Positions 1 to 11,818 are shown, counted from the first letter of the stretch. The stretch is 64,000 nucleotides of DNA from Streptomyces sp. ISL-87 (GCF_018614095.1 NZ_JAGGOY010000051.1:16937-80936), one strand, 5' to 3'. Numbers and translations: made by a program. Notes: generated by a model not told the origin, from the letters alone.

Positions 1-2424
<2,424 letters not shown>

Positions 2425-2444
2425 CCGCCCCCAGGGGCACCCCC

Positions 2445-2484
2445 GCCGGGGCCGGACACCGCGCAGCTGGTGTCCGGCCCCGGC
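2445..2484 (+). terminator. secA terminator hairpin
   Basis: A perfect 16-bp inverted repeat (GCCGGGGCCGGACACC and its complement) around an 8-nt loop starts 21 nt after the secA stop. There is only a weak T tract, which is usual for Streptomyces. It also faces the 3' end of the convergent gene at 2577. Confidence 0.85.
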
Positions 2485-2576
2485 GTCGTTGTACGAGGAC
2501 TGTGCGGCGCCGTTGCCGGGGGCCGGCCCCAGGACCCCGGCACCTCGAAACGCCGGCGGGGCTCCGCGGTAGGGGG

Positions 2577-2960
2577 TCAGGGCCGGGGGCCCTGCATTTC
2601 GACGGCCGCGCAGCGCCAGCGGAGGTCGGGGCCCTGCTCCAGGCGGAAGGCCATCGCCGAGACACGGTCGCCCGTGGCGATGCGGGCGAAGGCCTCGATC
2701 ACGCCCGGCCCCGGGTGGAAGCGGCCGCAGTGCCGCAGGACCGGGCGCAGGCGGTCGCGCAGTGGCCCCGCAGGGGCCAGGGTGACCAGCTGGTCGTACG
2801 CCGGGCCCACGGTGTGGCCCAGCAGCGAGTGGACCGGGCGCTGGCCGCTCACCACCGCCAGCAGCCGTTCCGCGAACCAGTCGTGCGGGCCGCGCGGGCG
2901 CCTGCGCAGGTCGCTGCGGCCGGGCGGGCGGGTGGTGTTCCTGGTCCTGGACCTGGTCAT
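2577..2960 (-). CDS. Rv3235 family small basic protein
   Basis: This 127-residue basic protein lies convergent to secA, the position of the uncharacterised Rv3235-type family next to secA in actinobacteria. After an Arg/Thr-rich N-terminus (residues 1-25) it has a compact alpha/beta segment with the motifs HDWFAERLLAVVSGQRPVHSLLGHT and YDQLVTLAP, and a C-terminal stretch (VSAMAFRLEQ...WRCAAVEM) that fits the family pattern. There is no signal peptide, membrane helix or catalytic motif. ATG at 2960 has a GGGGA element about 9 nt upstream. Function is unknown; the family assignment rests on motif memory and synteny. Confidence 0.8.
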   Translation of the reverse strand: MTRSRTRNTTRPPGRSDLRRRPRGPHDWFAERLLAVVSGQRPVHSLLGHTVGPAYDQLVTLAPAGPLRDRLRPVLRHCGRFHPGPGVIEAFARIATGDRVSAMAFRLEQGPDLRWRCAAVEMQGPRP

Positions 2961-3307
2961 GGTGTCGTCCCCGAGAAGGCCGGGCCCGGCGTACGTGGTG
3001 TCATACCGGGCGGTAACTTGGTTGGGGATCTTCTACGGGGGTACGTGAGGGCCCCGCAATCGGTCGCGACGGGCCCGGGTGGGGGCGGTTCCGTTCACCT
3101 ATCAGGGCTGCCACACCGCCCGGCGCCCGCCCCCCGGCCGGTCGGCGCGTGCGCGGGGTGGACGGGCGGCGGCCACGGGATCGCAGCCCGAAGGGGGACC
3201 TCCGGGTCCCTCAGTGGGCGGAGTCGGCCGCAGCGCGAAGGGGGCGCCGGGAAAGGGCCCGCCGGTCGTATCCTGAGGGGGTTTCCGACTACCGAAAGCA
3301 GCCGGCC
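2961..3307. other. Intergenic region between divergent genes
   Basis: About 350 bp of GC-rich DNA lie between the Rv3235-like gene and the DUF6912-like gene. A TATCCT hexamer at 3269-3274 could be the -10 of the rightward promoter, giving a leader of about 27 nt. I see no convincing -35, RNA gene or conserved short ORF. Confidence 0.4.
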
Positions 3308-3808
3308 ATGCGCGTGTACGTCCCCCTGACCCTCCCCGGGCTCGCCGAGGCGCACAAGGCGGGTGAGCTGGGTCCCGCCCCGCTCCGTGCGTACGCCGTC
3401 ACCCCCGGGCTGCGCGAGTGGTACGTGTCGGACGACATCGAGGAGCTGGAGTACGCCGCCCTGAGCCGGGCCGCCGCCGCCTCGCTGCGGCTGATCGCCC
3501 AGGACGCGGGGGCCCCGCGCAAGCGGGTCGTCGTGGCGCTCGACGTCAATGACAAGGCGGCCACCGCCACTCCGGGCCTCGACGAGGCCACCCTCGGCCA
3601 GGTGACCCTCGCCGACGCCGTACGGCTCACCGTGGCCGCCGCTGTCCACGTGGACGCCGACGACGCCCAGGAAGACGTAGCCGCCGCTGCCGGGGCGCTG
3701 GAGGCCGCCGACGGCGGGGACGACGACGCGCAGTTCACCGTCGACGGCGCCGAGGACCACGAGCTGCTGTGGTTCGGGGTACAGGAGATTCCGGGGTTGC
3801 TGAAGTGA
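3308..3808 (+). CDS. DUF6912-type conserved hypothetical protein
   Basis: A 166-residue acidic cytoplasmic protein. It opens with MRVYVPLTLPGLAEAHKAGE and continues as alternating strands and helices (AYAVTPGLREWY, EELEYAALSRAAAASLRLIA, RVVVALDVND). It ends with ELLWFGVQEIPGLLK after an Asp/Ala-rich linker (about residues 115-150). This is the pattern of a widespread actinobacterial family of unknown function (DUF6912 as I recall it). The frame is open further upstream, but ATG 3308 is the first start matching the family N-terminus, with GAAAG upstream. Its TGA overlaps the GTG start of the HAD gene, so the two are probably translationally coupled. Confidence 0.85.
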   Translation: MRVYVPLTLPGLAEAHKAGELGPAPLRAYAVTPGLREWYVSDDIEELEYAALSRAAAASLRLIAQDAGAPRKRVVVALDVNDKAATATPGLDEATLGQVTLADAVRLTVAAAVHVDADDAQEDVAAAAGALEAADGGDDDAQFTVDGAEDHELLWFGVQEIPGLLK

Positions 3809-4506
3809 TCGACGTGGTCGACGTAATCGCAGTGATCGAGGAGAAGACCGCCCCGCACATCGTGTGGGACTGGAACGGGACGTTGCTCCACGACATCGAC
3901 GCCGTCATAGCCGCGACCAACGCCTCCTTCGCCGAGCTCGGCTTCGCGTCGATCACCCTGGAGACGTACCGCGACCTGTACGTCGTGCCGGTGCCGAAGT
4001 TCTACGAGCGCCTGATGGGCCGGCTCCCCACCGACGCGGAGTGGCTCGTCATGGACGAGGCCTTCCACCGGCACTACTGGGCGGCGGCCGAGGACGCCGG
4101 GCTCGCCGAGGGTGCCAAGGAGCTGCTCCAGGAGTGGACGGCGGCCGGTGCCACCCAGTCCCTGCTGTCCCTCGCGCCTCATGAGAAGCTCGTGCCCCTG
4201 GTGCGCACCCACGGCATCGACCGGCACTTCGTCCGCGTCGACGGACGGATCGGCCCTTCGCACACCAGCAAGGCAGGGCATCTCGTACGCCATATGGCGG
4301 CCATGGAGCCGGCCGGTGTGACGGCCACCCGTACGGTCCTCATCGGAGACGCCGTGGACGACGCGCTCGCCGCCGCCCACGTGGGCGCCCGGGCGGTCCT
4401 GTACACGGGTGGTTCGCACAGCCGTGCAAGTCTGGAATCGGCCGGAGTTCCGGTCGTCGACACCCTGGCCGAGGCCGTACGCACAGCTCGCGAGCTGGCT
4501 GAATAG
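3805..4506 (+). CDS. HAD-superfamily phosphatase-like hydrolase
   Basis: A 233-residue HAD hydrolase. Motif I is DWNGTLL near residue 18, with the nucleophile Asp and the general-acid position occupied by Asn (DxNGT rather than DxDGT). Motif II Ser is in LLSLAPHEKL, motif III Lys in SHTSKAGHL, and motif IV is the acidic IGDAVDDALAA. The layout resembles phosphoglycolate phosphatase-like enzymes with an alpha-helical cap. The substrate cannot be read from sequence. The start used is GTG 3805, in a GTGA overlap with the upstream stop and with GGGG about 8 nt ahead; an in-frame GTG at 3769 would add 12 residues with no obvious ribosome site. Confidence 0.88.
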   Translation: MIDVVDVIAVIEEKTAPHIVWDWNGTLLHDIDAVIAATNASFAELGFASITLETYRDLYVVPVPKFYERLMGRLPTDAEWLVMDEAFHRHYWAAAEDAGLAEGAKELLQEWTAAGATQSLLSLAPHEKLVPLVRTHGIDRHFVRVDGRIGPSHTSKAGHLVRHMAAMEPAGVTATRTVLIGDAVDDALAAAHVGARAVLYTGGSHSRASLESAGVPVVDTLAEAVRTARELAE

Positions 4507-4861
4507 CTACTGCATGGCAGAGGCCGCGCGTCGCTGTCCAGAGTGTCAAAGTTCCACCCCTGGTTTTGTACACATACAGCTCATGACGGGCCGGGGGTGG
4601 GTGGGGATAGCCTTGTACCCGTGATCAGCGCGATAGAAATCGGGGGCACTGAAGCCTCCGGCCGGCGCCCGGCGCACAACCGTGCCCGGGCCTTCGCTGA
4701 TCCCCACTGCCGGGACCTCCCGCCGATCATGGCTGATTCCCTCCCGGTCGATTCTCACGACGGCATAGCGTCGATTCCGAACGGACACCCCGCGTCGCGG
4801 CGCTACGTCATTCCTTCCTTCACCTACGTCACGCAATGGCGCGCGACAGGAGCCAGAGGAC
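4507..4861. promoter_or_regulatory. Upstream region of gdh
   Basis: This 355-bp non-coding stretch precedes gdh. TAGCCT at 4608-4613 with a degenerate TGACGG about 18 nt upstream is the best promoter guess. That would leave a leader of about 240 nt, long enough for a regulatory element, but no recognised riboswitch or strong hairpin is visible. AGGAG at 4848-4852 is the gdh ribosome site. Confidence 0.35.
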
Positions 4862-7800
4862 ATGCAGACCAAGCTGGACGAAGCAAAGGCCGAGCTGCTC
4901 GCGCGGGCGGCCCGGGTAGCTGAGCACAGCCCGGCCGGGGGGCTACTTCCGACTGGGTCCGAGCAGGGAGAGCGTCCCGACCGGGACACGACTCTCGCCT
5001 ACCTCCAGCGCTACTACCTGCACACCGCCCCGGAGGACCTCTTCGACCGGGACCCGGTCGACGTGTTCGGGGCAGCGCTCTCGCACTACCGGCTCGCCGA
5101 GAAGCGGCCGCAGGGCACCGCGAACGTGCGCGTGCACACCCCCACGGTGGAGGAGAACGGCTGGACTTCCAGCCACTCCGTCGTCGAGGTGGTCACCGAC
5201 GACATGCCCTTCCTCGTGGACTCCGTGACGAACGAGCTGTCCCGCCAGGGCCGCGGCATCCACGTCGTGATCCACCCGCAGGTCGTCGTCCGCCGTGACA
5301 TCACCGGCAAGCTGATCGAGATCCTCGGCCCCGACTGCGACGCCCACGGTCCCAAGACCGCGCGCCCCCACGACTCCCTCGTCGAGTCCTGGATCCACGT
5401 CGAGATCGACCGCGAGACCGACCGCGCCGACCTCAAGCAGATGACCGCCGATCTGCAGCGCGTCCTGTCCGACGTACGCGAGTCCGTCGAGGACTGGGAG
5501 AAGATGCGCGACTCCGCGCTGCGCATCGCCGACGAACTGCCGAACGAGCCGACCCCTACCGACCTTCGCGAGTACGAGCTCGAAGAGGCCCGTGAGCTGC
5601 TGCGCTGGCTCGCCGACGACCACTTCACCTTCCTCGGCTACCGCGAGTACAACCTCGTCGACGGCGACGCCCTGTCCGCCGTGCCCGGCACCGGCCTCGG
5701 CATCCTGCGCTCCGACCCGCACCACAGCAGCCAGGAGGACGACCACCCCGTCTCACCGTCCTTCAACCGGCTCCCCGCCGACGCGCGCGCCAAGGCCCGC
5801 GAGCACCGCCTGCTAGTGCTGACCAAGGCCAACAGCCGGGCCACCGTGCACCGCCCCTCGTACCTCGACTACGTCGGCGTGAAGAAGTTCGACGCCGAGG
5901 GCAACGTCGTCGGCGAGCGCCGCTTCCTGGGCCTGTTCTCCTCCGCCGCGTACACCGAGTCCGTGCGCCGCGTCCCGGTCATCCGCCGCAAGGTCGTCGA
6001 GGTCCTCGAAGGCGCCGGCTTCGCGCCGAGCAGCCACGACGGCCGCGACCTGCTCCAGATCCTGGAGACGTACCCGCGCGACGAGCTGTTCCAGACGCCC
6101 GTCGACAAGCTCCGCGAGATCGTCACCTCCGTCCTGTACCTCCAGGAGCGCCGCCGGCTGCGGCTGTACCTGCGCCAGGACGAGTACGGGCGCTACTACT
6201 CGGCGCTCGTCTACCTGCCGCGCGACCGCTACACCACCGGCGTCCGGCTGCGCCTGATCGACATCCTGAAGGAGGAGCTCGGCGGCACCAGCGTCGACTT
6301 CACCGCCTGGAACACCGAGTCGATCCTCTCCCGCATCCACTTCGTCGTCCGCGTCCCGCAGGGCACCGAGCTGCCCGCCCTCACCGACGCCGACGTCGAG
6401 CGCATCGAGGGCCGGCTGGTCGAGGCCGCCCGCTCCTGGGCCGACGGCTTCGCCGAGGCGCTCATCGCCGAGACCGGCGAGGAGCGCGCCGCCGAGCTGC
6501 TGCGCCGCTACGGGACCTCGTTCCCGGAGGGCTACAAGGCCGACCACTCGCCGCGTTCGGCCGTCGCCGACCTGGTCCGCCTGGAGCGGCTGTCCGCGAG
6601 CGACAGCGACTTCGACCTCTCCCTGTACGAGCCGGTCGGCGCGGGCCCCGGCGAGCGTCGCTTCAAGATCTACCGCCAGGGCGAGCAGGTCTCCCTGTCC
6701 GCCGTGCTGCCGGTCCTCCAGCGCCTGGGCGTCGAGGTCACCGACGAGCGCCCGTACGAGCTGCGGTGCAGCGACCGTACGACGGCGTGGGTCTACGACT
6801 TCGGCCTGCGGATCCCCTCCCCGGCCGTGAACGGCGACAGCTACCTGGGCGACGACGCCCGCGAGCGGTTCCAGAACGCGTTCGCGGCCGTGTGGACGGG
6901 CCAGGCGGAGAACGACAACTTCAACACCCTGGTGCTGAGCGCCGGGCTCACCTGGCGGCAGGCCGTGGTGCTGCGCGCGTACGCGAAGTACCTGCGCCAG
7001 GCAGGTGCGACCTTCAGCCAGGACTACATGGAGGACACCCTCCGCAACAACGTCCACACCACCCGGCTGCTGGTCTCGCTGTTCGAGGCCCGGATGTCGC
7101 CCGTCCGGCAGACCGCCGGCACCGAGCTCATCGACGCCATGCTGGAGGAGCTGGACGGGGCCCTGGACCAGGTCGCCTCGCTGGACGAGGACCGGATCCT
7201 GCGGTCCTTCCTCACGCTCATCAAGGCGACGCTGCGCACCAACTTCTTCCAGCTGAACGACGCGGGCGAGCAGCACGCGTACGTGTCGATGAAGTTCGAC
7301 CCGCAGGCCATCCCGGACCTGCCGGCGCCCCGCCCGGCCTTCGAGATCTGGGTGTACTCGCCGCGCGTCGAGGGCGTCCACCTGCGCTTCGGCAAGGTCG
7401 CCCGAGGCGGTCTGCGCTGGTCCGACCGTCGCGAGGACTTCCGTACGGAGATCCTCGGCCTGGTCAAGGCGCAGATGGTGAAGAACACCGTCATCGTGCC
7501 GGTCGGCGCCAAGGGCGGCTTCGTCGCCAAGAACCTCCCCGACCCGTCGGTGGACCGCGACGCGTGGCTCGCCGAGGGCATCGCCTCGTACAAGATCTTC
7601 ATCTCGGCGCTGCTCGACATCACCGACAACATGGTCGGCGGAGAGGTCGTGCCGCCGAGCGGCGTGGTCCGCCACGACGAGGACGACACCTACCTCGTCG
7701 TCGCCGCCGACAAGGGCACCGCGACCTTCTCCGACATCGCCAACGGTGTCGCCGAGGCCTACGGCTTCTGGCTGGGAGACGCCTTCGCGTCGGGCGGCTC

Positions 7801-9829
7801 GGCCGGCTACGACCACAAGGGCATGGGCATCACCGCCCGCGGCGCCTGGGAGTCCGTCAAGCGGCACTTCCGCGAGCTGGGCCACGACACCCAGAGCGAG
7901 GACTTCACGGTCGTCGGCGTCGGCGACATGTCCGGCGATGTCTTCGGCAACGGCATGCTGCTCTCCGAGCACATCCGCCTGGTCGCCGCCTTCGACCACC
8001 GGCACATCTTCATCGACCCGAACCCGGACGCGGCCACCTCGTACGCCGAGCGCCGGCGCCTGTTCGAGCTGCCGCGCTCCTCGTGGGCCGACTACGACAC
8101 CGCGCTGCTCTCGGCGGGCGGCGGTATCCACCCGCGTTCCGCCAAGGCCATCCCGGTCAACGCGCAGATCCGCGCGGCCCTCGGCATCGAGGCGGGCGTC
8201 AGCAAGATGACCCCGGCCGACCTGATGAAGGCCATCCTCCAGGCCCCCGTGGACCTGCTGTGGAACGGCGGCATCGGTACGTACGTCAAGGCCACGGCCG
8301 AGACGCACGCGGACGTCGGCGACAAGGCCAACGACGCCATCCGCGTCAACGGCTCCGATGTCCAGGCCAAGGTCATCGGGGAGGGCGGCAACCTGGGCCT
8401 GACCCAGCTCGGCCGCATCGAGTTCGCCCGTGCCGGCGCCGGCGGCGAGGGCGGCAAGGTCAACACCGACGCCATCGACAACAGCGCGGGCGTGGACACC
8501 TCCGACCACGAGGTGAACATCAAGATCCTGCTGAACGCGGTGGTCGCCGACGGCGACATGACCGTCAAGCAGCGCAACAAGCTGCTCGCCGAGATGACCG
8601 ACGAGGTCGGACATCTGGTGCTGCGCAACAACTACGCGCAGAACGTCGCCCTGTCCAACGGGAGCGCCCAGGCCCCGAGCCTGCTCCACGCCCAGCAGCG
8701 GTTCATGCGCCGCCTGGAGCGGGCCGGACTCCTGGACCGAGCCCTGGAGTTCCTGCCCACCGACCGGCAGATCCGCGATCTGCTGAACAACGGCAAGGGC
8801 CTGACCCAGCCGGAGCTGGCCGTCCTGTTCGCCTACACCAAGATCACGGTGGCGGACGAGCTCATCCACACCGGGCTGCCGGACGACCCGTACCTGCGCC
8901 GCCTGCTGCACGCGTACTTCCCGGCCGCCCTGAGCACGAAGTTCGCGGAGCAGATCGACGGGCACGCGCTGCGCCGGGAGATCATCACCACGATCCTGGT
9001 CAACGACACCGTCAACACCGGCGGTTCGACCTTCCTGCACCGCCTGCGCGAGGAGACCGGGGCCTCCACGGAGGAGATCGTGCGGGCGCAGCTCGCCGCC
9101 CGCGAGATCTTCGGGCTGGCCGAGGTGTGGGACGCGGTCGAGGCGCTGGACAACAAGGTCGCGGCCGATGTCCAGACCCGGGTACGGCTGCACTCGCGGC
9201 GCCTGGTCGAGCGCGGCACCCGCTGGCTGCTCAACAACCGGCCGCAGCCCCTCCAGATCACCGAGACCATCGAGGCCTTCGGCCAGCGGGTCGGCCACGT
9301 CTGGTCCGAGCTGCCCAAGCTGGTGCGCGGCGCCGACCTGGACTGGTACCAGTCGATCATGGACGAGCTGACCGGCGAGGGCGTGCCGCAGGACCTGGCG
9401 GCCAAGGTGGCCGGCTTCTCCTCGGCCTTCCCGACGCTCGACATCGTCGCGATCGCGGACCGGACGGGCGTCGACCCGCTGGATGTCGCCGAGGTGTACT
9501 ACGACCTCGCCGACCGCCTGGACATCACCCAGCTGATGGACCGGATCATCGAGCTGCCGCGGGCCGACCGCTGGCAGTCCATGGCCCGCGCCTCCATCCG
9601 CGAGGACCTGTTCGCGGCGCACGCCGCGCTGACCGCCGATGTGCTGGCGGTGGGCAACGGCACCTCGACTCCCGAGGACCGCTTCACGGCGTGGGAGGAG
9701 AAGAACGCCGCGATCATCGGGCGGGCCCGGACGACCCTGGACGAGATCCAGGGATCGGACGACTTCGACCTGGCGAACCTGTCGGTGGCGATGCGGACGA
9801 TGCGGTCGCTGCTGAGGGCGCACAGCTGA
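4862..9829 (+). CDS. gdh: NAD-specific glutamate dehydrogenase, large 180-kDa class
   Basis: Encodes a 1,655-residue NAD-dependent glutamate dehydrogenase that deaminates glutamate to 2-oxoglutarate and ammonium. Length and architecture match the large class first described in Streptomyces clavuligerus. N-terminal ACT-like regulatory segments cover roughly residues 80-650. The catalytic domain follows at about 840-1250: GLRWSDRREDFRTEI and the active-site lysine in VGAKGGFVAK (about 885). The nucleotide-binding region has VGVGDMSGDVFGNGML and HIFIDPNPD (about 1018-1055). A helical C-terminal domain ends MRTMRSLLRAHS. AGGAG lies 9 nt before ATG 4862. It is monocistronic and ends at a long palindromic terminator. 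A very long antisense open frame inside it is a GC-codon shadow. Confidence 0.97.
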   Translation: MQTKLDEAKAELLARAARVAEHSPAGGLLPTGSEQGERPDRDTTLAYLQRYYLHTAPEDLFDRDPVDVFGAALSHYRLAEKRPQGTANVRVHTPTVEENGWTSSHSVVEVVTDDMPFLVDSVTNELSRQGRGIHVVIHPQVVVRRDITGKLIEILGPDCDAHGPKTARPHDSLVESWIHVEIDRETDRADLKQMTADLQRVLSDVRESVEDWEKMRDSALRIADELPNEPTPTDLREYELEEARELLRWLADDHFTFLGYREYNLVDGDALSAVPGTGLGILRSDPHHSSQEDDHPVSPSFNRLPADARAKAREHRLLVLTKANSRATVHRPSYLDYVGVKKFDAEGNVVGERRFLGLFSSAAYTESVRRVPVIRRKVVEVLEGAGFAPSSHDGRDLLQILETYPRDELFQTPVDKLREIVTSVLYLQERRRLRLYLRQDEYGRYYSALVYLPRDRYTTGVRLRLIDILKEELGGTSVDFTAWNTESILSRIHFVVRVPQGTELPALTDADVERIEGRLVEAARSWADGFAEALIAETGEERAAELLRRYGTSFPEGYKADHSPRSAVADLVRLERLSASDSDFDLSLYEPVGAGPGERRFKIYRQGEQVSLSAVLPVLQRLGVEVTDERPYELRCSDRTTAWVYDFGLRIPSPAVNGDSYLGDDARERFQNAFAAVWTGQAENDNFNTLVLSAGLTWRQAVVLRAYAKYLRQAGATFSQDYMEDTLRNNVHTTRLLVSLFEARMSPVRQTAGTELIDAMLEELDGALDQVASLDEDRILRSFLTLIKATLRTNFFQLNDAGEQHAYVSMKFDPQAIPDLPAPRPAFEIWVYSPRVEGVHLRFGKVARGGLRWSDRREDFRTEILGLVKAQMVKNTVIVPVGAKGGFVAKNLPDPSVDRDAWLAEGIASYKIFISALLDITDNMVGGEVVPPSGVVRHDEDDTYLVVAADKGTATFSDIANGVAEAYGFWLGDAFASGGSAGYDHKGMGITARGAWESVKRHFRELGHDTQSEDFTVVGVGDMSGDVFGNGMLLSEHIRLVAAFDHRHIFIDPNPDAATSYAERRRLFELPRSSWADYDTALLSAGGGIHPRSAKAIPVNAQIRAALGIEAGVSKMTPADLMKAILQAPVDLLWNGGIGTYVKATAETHADVGDKANDAIRVNGSDVQAKVIGEGGNLGLTQLGRIEFARAGAGGEGGKVNTDAIDNSAGVDTSDHEVNIKILLNAVVADGDMTVKQRNKLLAEMTDEVGHLVLRNNYAQNVALSNGSAQAPSLLHAQQRFMRRLERAGLLDRALEFLPTDRQIRDLLNNGKGLTQPELAVLFAYTKITVADELIHTGLPDDPYLRRLLHAYFPAALSTKFAEQIDGHALRREIITTILVNDTVNTGGSTFLHRLREETGASTEEIVRAQLAAREIFGLAEVWDAVEALDNKVAADVQTRVRLHSRRLVERGTRWLLNNRPQPLQITETIEAFGQRVGHVWSELPKLVRGADLDWYQSIMDELTGEGVPQDLAAKVAGFSSAFPTLDIVAIADRTGVDPLDVAEVYYDLADRLDITQLMDRIIELPRADRWQSMARASIREDLFAAHAALTADVLAVGNGTSTPEDRFTAWEEKNAAIIGRARTTLDEIQGSDDFDLANLSVAMRTMRSLLRAHS

Positions 9830-9860
9830 GTCGTGGCCCTGCGGGGCGATGACGCGTAAA

Positions 9861-9894
9861 AGGGCGGCCCGGGACACGTGTCCCGGGCCGCCCT
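9861..9894. terminator. Bidirectional terminator between gdh and the ABC exporter
   Basis: A perfect 34-bp palindrome (arms AGGGCGGCCCGGGACAC) sits between the convergent gdh and ABC ATPase genes. It is preceded by AAA on the left. As RNA it folds from either strand, so it probably terminates both transcripts. Confidence 0.85.
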
Positions 9895-9900
9895 GCCCGT

Positions 9901-10725
9901 TCACCGACCGGAGGTGAAGGCCTCGTAGGCGTCGCAGACCTCGGCGGAGGGGCCGTCCATGCGCAGTACCCCCGCCTCCAGCCAGATCGCCCGGTCGCAG
10001 GTCTCGCGGACGGTGCCGATGCCGTGACTGACGAGGAAGACGGTGCCGGCGTGCTCGCGGAGCTCCTCGATGCGCTTGTGGCTGCGGCGCTGGAAGGCGG
10101 CGTCGCCGGTGGCGAGGGCCTCGTCGATCATCAGGACGTCGTGGTCCTTGGCGGCGGCGATGGCGAACCGCAGCCGGGCGCCCATGCCGGAGGAGTACGT
10201 CCGCATGGGGAGGGAGATGAAGTCGCCCTTCTCGTTGATCCCGGAGAAGTCGACGATGTCCTGGTAGCGCTCGCGGATCTGCTGCCTGGACATGCCCATC
10301 GCGAGGCCGCCGAGGACCACGTTGCGCTCGCCGGACAGGTCGTTCATGAGGGCCGCGTTCACGCCGAGCAGGGACGGCTGGCCGTGCGAGTAGACCGTGC
10401 CGCGGGCCACGGGCTGGAGGCCGGCGATCGCGCGCAGCAGGGTGGACTTGCCCGAGCCGTTGGTGCCGATGAGCCCGATGGCCTCGCCCTTGTACGCGGT
10501 GAAGCTGACGCCCTTGACGGCGTGCACCTCGCGGACGCCGGGGGCGGGCTTGCGGGAGAAGATCCGGCTGAGGGCGGCGATGGCGCCGCCCTTGGCGCTG
10601 CCGCCGCCGTGGACCTTGTAGACGACGTGGACCCCGTCCGCGATGACGGTGGGGACGCGGGGGTCCACCGTCGCGGTGGGCGGGGTCCGGGTCGGGGTTC
10701 GGGGCAGGGTTGCGGTGTCAGCCAC
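9901..10725 (-). CDS. ABC exporter ATPase (TagH-like, surface glycopolymer export)
   Basis: A 274-residue ABC ATPase of the teichoic acid/O-antigen exporter family. It has a Pro/Thr-rich N-terminus, Walker A GTNGSGKST (residues 87-95), a degenerate signature SSGMGARLRFA, Walker B DVLMIDEAL and an H-loop VSHG. It would energise the permease encoded just upstream to move a lipid-linked wall polymer across the membrane. GTG at 10725 overlaps the permease stop (GTGGCTGA), with AGGAGGAG upstream, so the genes are translationally coupled. The neighbouring CDP-glycerol transferase supports a wall glycopolymer role; the exact polymer is inference. Confidence 0.92.
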   Translation of the reverse strand: MADTATLPRTPTRTPPTATVDPRVPTVIADGVHVVYKVHGGGSAKGGAIAALSRIFSRKPAPGVREVHAVKGVSFTAYKGEAIGLIGTNGSGKSTLLRAIAGLQPVARGTVYSHGQPSLLGVNAALMNDLSGERNVVLGGLAMGMSRQQIRERYQDIVDFSGINEKGDFISLPMRTYSSGMGARLRFAIAAAKDHDVLMIDEALATGDAAFQRRSHKRIEELREHAGTVFLVSHGIGTVRETCDRAIWLEAGVLRMDGPSAEVCDAYEAFTSGR

Positions 10726-11674
10726 GGCCGTACTCCTCCTCAGCCTTCCAGAAGTAGATGAATCCGCCGACGCCGGCGAGCAACGCCCAGCCGATGGCGA
10801 TCGGCCATGCGTGGCGGGGGAGTTCGTGTGCGGTGAAGGTGTCGATGAACGCGAAGCGCATCAGGTCGATGTAGACGGCCGCCGGGTTGGCCTTGAGCAG
10901 CAGTGAGACCCAGTGCGGCAGGTCACCGGCCCCCAGCACCTTGTCGATGGACCACATGACGCCCGAGGTGTACATCCAGGTGCGCAGGACGAACGGCATC
11001 AGCTGGCTGACGTCGGGGCTCTTGCTGCCGATGCGGGCCATGACCATGGCGCAGCCCGCGCAGAAGACGGCCATCAGGAAGAGGGTCGGGACGGCCAGGA
11101 GCCAGGACGGGCCCGGGGTCTGGCCGAGGGCGAGCAGCAGGACGACCAGGGCGCCCATGGTCACGAGCAGCTGCTGGAAGAGCTGGACGACGGTGGACAG
11201 GGGCAGGGTGGCCCGGGGGAAGTGCAGGGCGCGGACCAGGCCGAGGTTGCCGTGGATGGCGCGGGTTCCGGCATTGACGGAGCTGCCGATGAAGTCCCAG
11301 ACGAAGACGCCGGTGATGAGGAAGGGGACGTAGTCCGGCACGTCGCGGCTGGCCTTCATGGCGATGCCGAAGATGAAGTAGTAGACGGCGGCGTTGAGGA
11401 GCGGGGTCACCAGGTGCCAGACCTGGCCGAGCTTGGCGGCGCTGTACGTGGCGTGCATACGGGCGCCCGCGTACGCGGTCACGAAGTGGCGGCGGCCCCA
11501 GAGCTCCGCGACGTAGCGGGGGAGGGTCGGGCGGGCGCCGCTGACGGTCAGGCCGTGGGCGGCCGCCAGTTCCGCCAGTTCCGCCGGGTCCGCCGGGTCC
11601 GCCGGGTCCGCCGGTTCCGTCGGTTCTGCTGATTCCGCCCGTTTCGCCGGTGCGGGTGGCGCGGTGGTGGTCAC
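10718..11674 (-). CDS. ABC-2 type exporter permease (TagG-like)
   Basis: A 318-residue membrane protein with about six transmembrane helices of the ABC-2 polysaccharide exporter type (segments around AVYYFIFGIAM, FLITGVFVWDFIG, LLVTMGALVVLLLAL, TLFLMAVFCAGCAMVMA and the C-terminal IGWALLAGVGGFIYFW). The cytosolic N-terminus contains a short repeat-encoded PAD run before the amphipathic entry segment VAELWGRRHFVTAY. GTG 11674 is the only sensible start; the frame is open much further upstream but with non-membrane, Pro/Gly-rich translation that runs into the tetR promoter. It pairs with the ATPase downstream. Two palindromes in its upstream region suggest regulation by the divergent TetR. Confidence 0.88.
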   Translation of the reverse strand: MTTTAPPAPAKRAESAEPTEPADPADPADPAELAELAAAHGLTVSGARPTLPRYVAELWGRRHFVTAYAGARMHATYSAAKLGQVWHLVTPLLNAAVYYFIFGIAMKASRDVPDYVPFLITGVFVWDFIGSSVNAGTRAIHGNLGLVRALHFPRATLPLSTVVQLFQQLLVTMGALVVLLLALGQTPGPSWLLAVPTLFLMAVFCAGCAMVMARIGSKSPDVSQLMPFVLRTWMYTSGVMWSIDKVLGAGDLPHWVSLLLKANPAAVYIDLMRFAFIDTFTAHELPRHAWPIAIGWALLAGVGGFIYFWKAEEEYGRG

Positions 11675-11725
11675 GGGGCTCGCTTTCGACGGGGGCAGGG
11701 CGTCGGCGCCGACGATGGGACGGGT

Positions 11726-11791
11726 CCGTATCGTCGCTACGGCGAGAGTAGGGGGGAGGTACGTCGGAACGCAACCGTATCGTCGTGACGG
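11726..11791. promoter_or_regulatory. Paired palindromes, candidate TetR operators
   Basis: Two copies of a 17-bp element share CCGTATCGTCG: CCGTATCGTCGCTACGG at 11726-11742 (perfect 5-bp arms around 7 nt) and CCGTATCGTCGTGACGG at 11775-11791 (one arm mismatch). They are 49 bp apart, lie between the permease and the divergent tetR gene, and the right copy ends 21 bp before the tetR -10. Repression of both directions by the TetR protein is an inference. Confidence 0.6.
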
Positions 11792-11812
11792 GTTAGGGTC
11801 GGCGTGCCCGGC

Positions 11813-11818
11813 TATGCT
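11813..11818 (+). promoter_or_regulatory. -10 element of leaderless tetR
   Basis: TATGCT ends 6 nt before ATG 11825, so transcription should start at or next to the A of the start codon. No ribosome site exists upstream. The -35 is poor, suggesting a weak or activator-assisted promoter. Confidence 0.6.

Noticed and set aside
5813..9904. 1,363-codon open frame antisense to gdh
   Set aside because: Its translation is Leu/Val/Gly/Arg-rich without any family motif, and it mirrors the third-position GC of gdh. It is a typical high-GC shadow frame.
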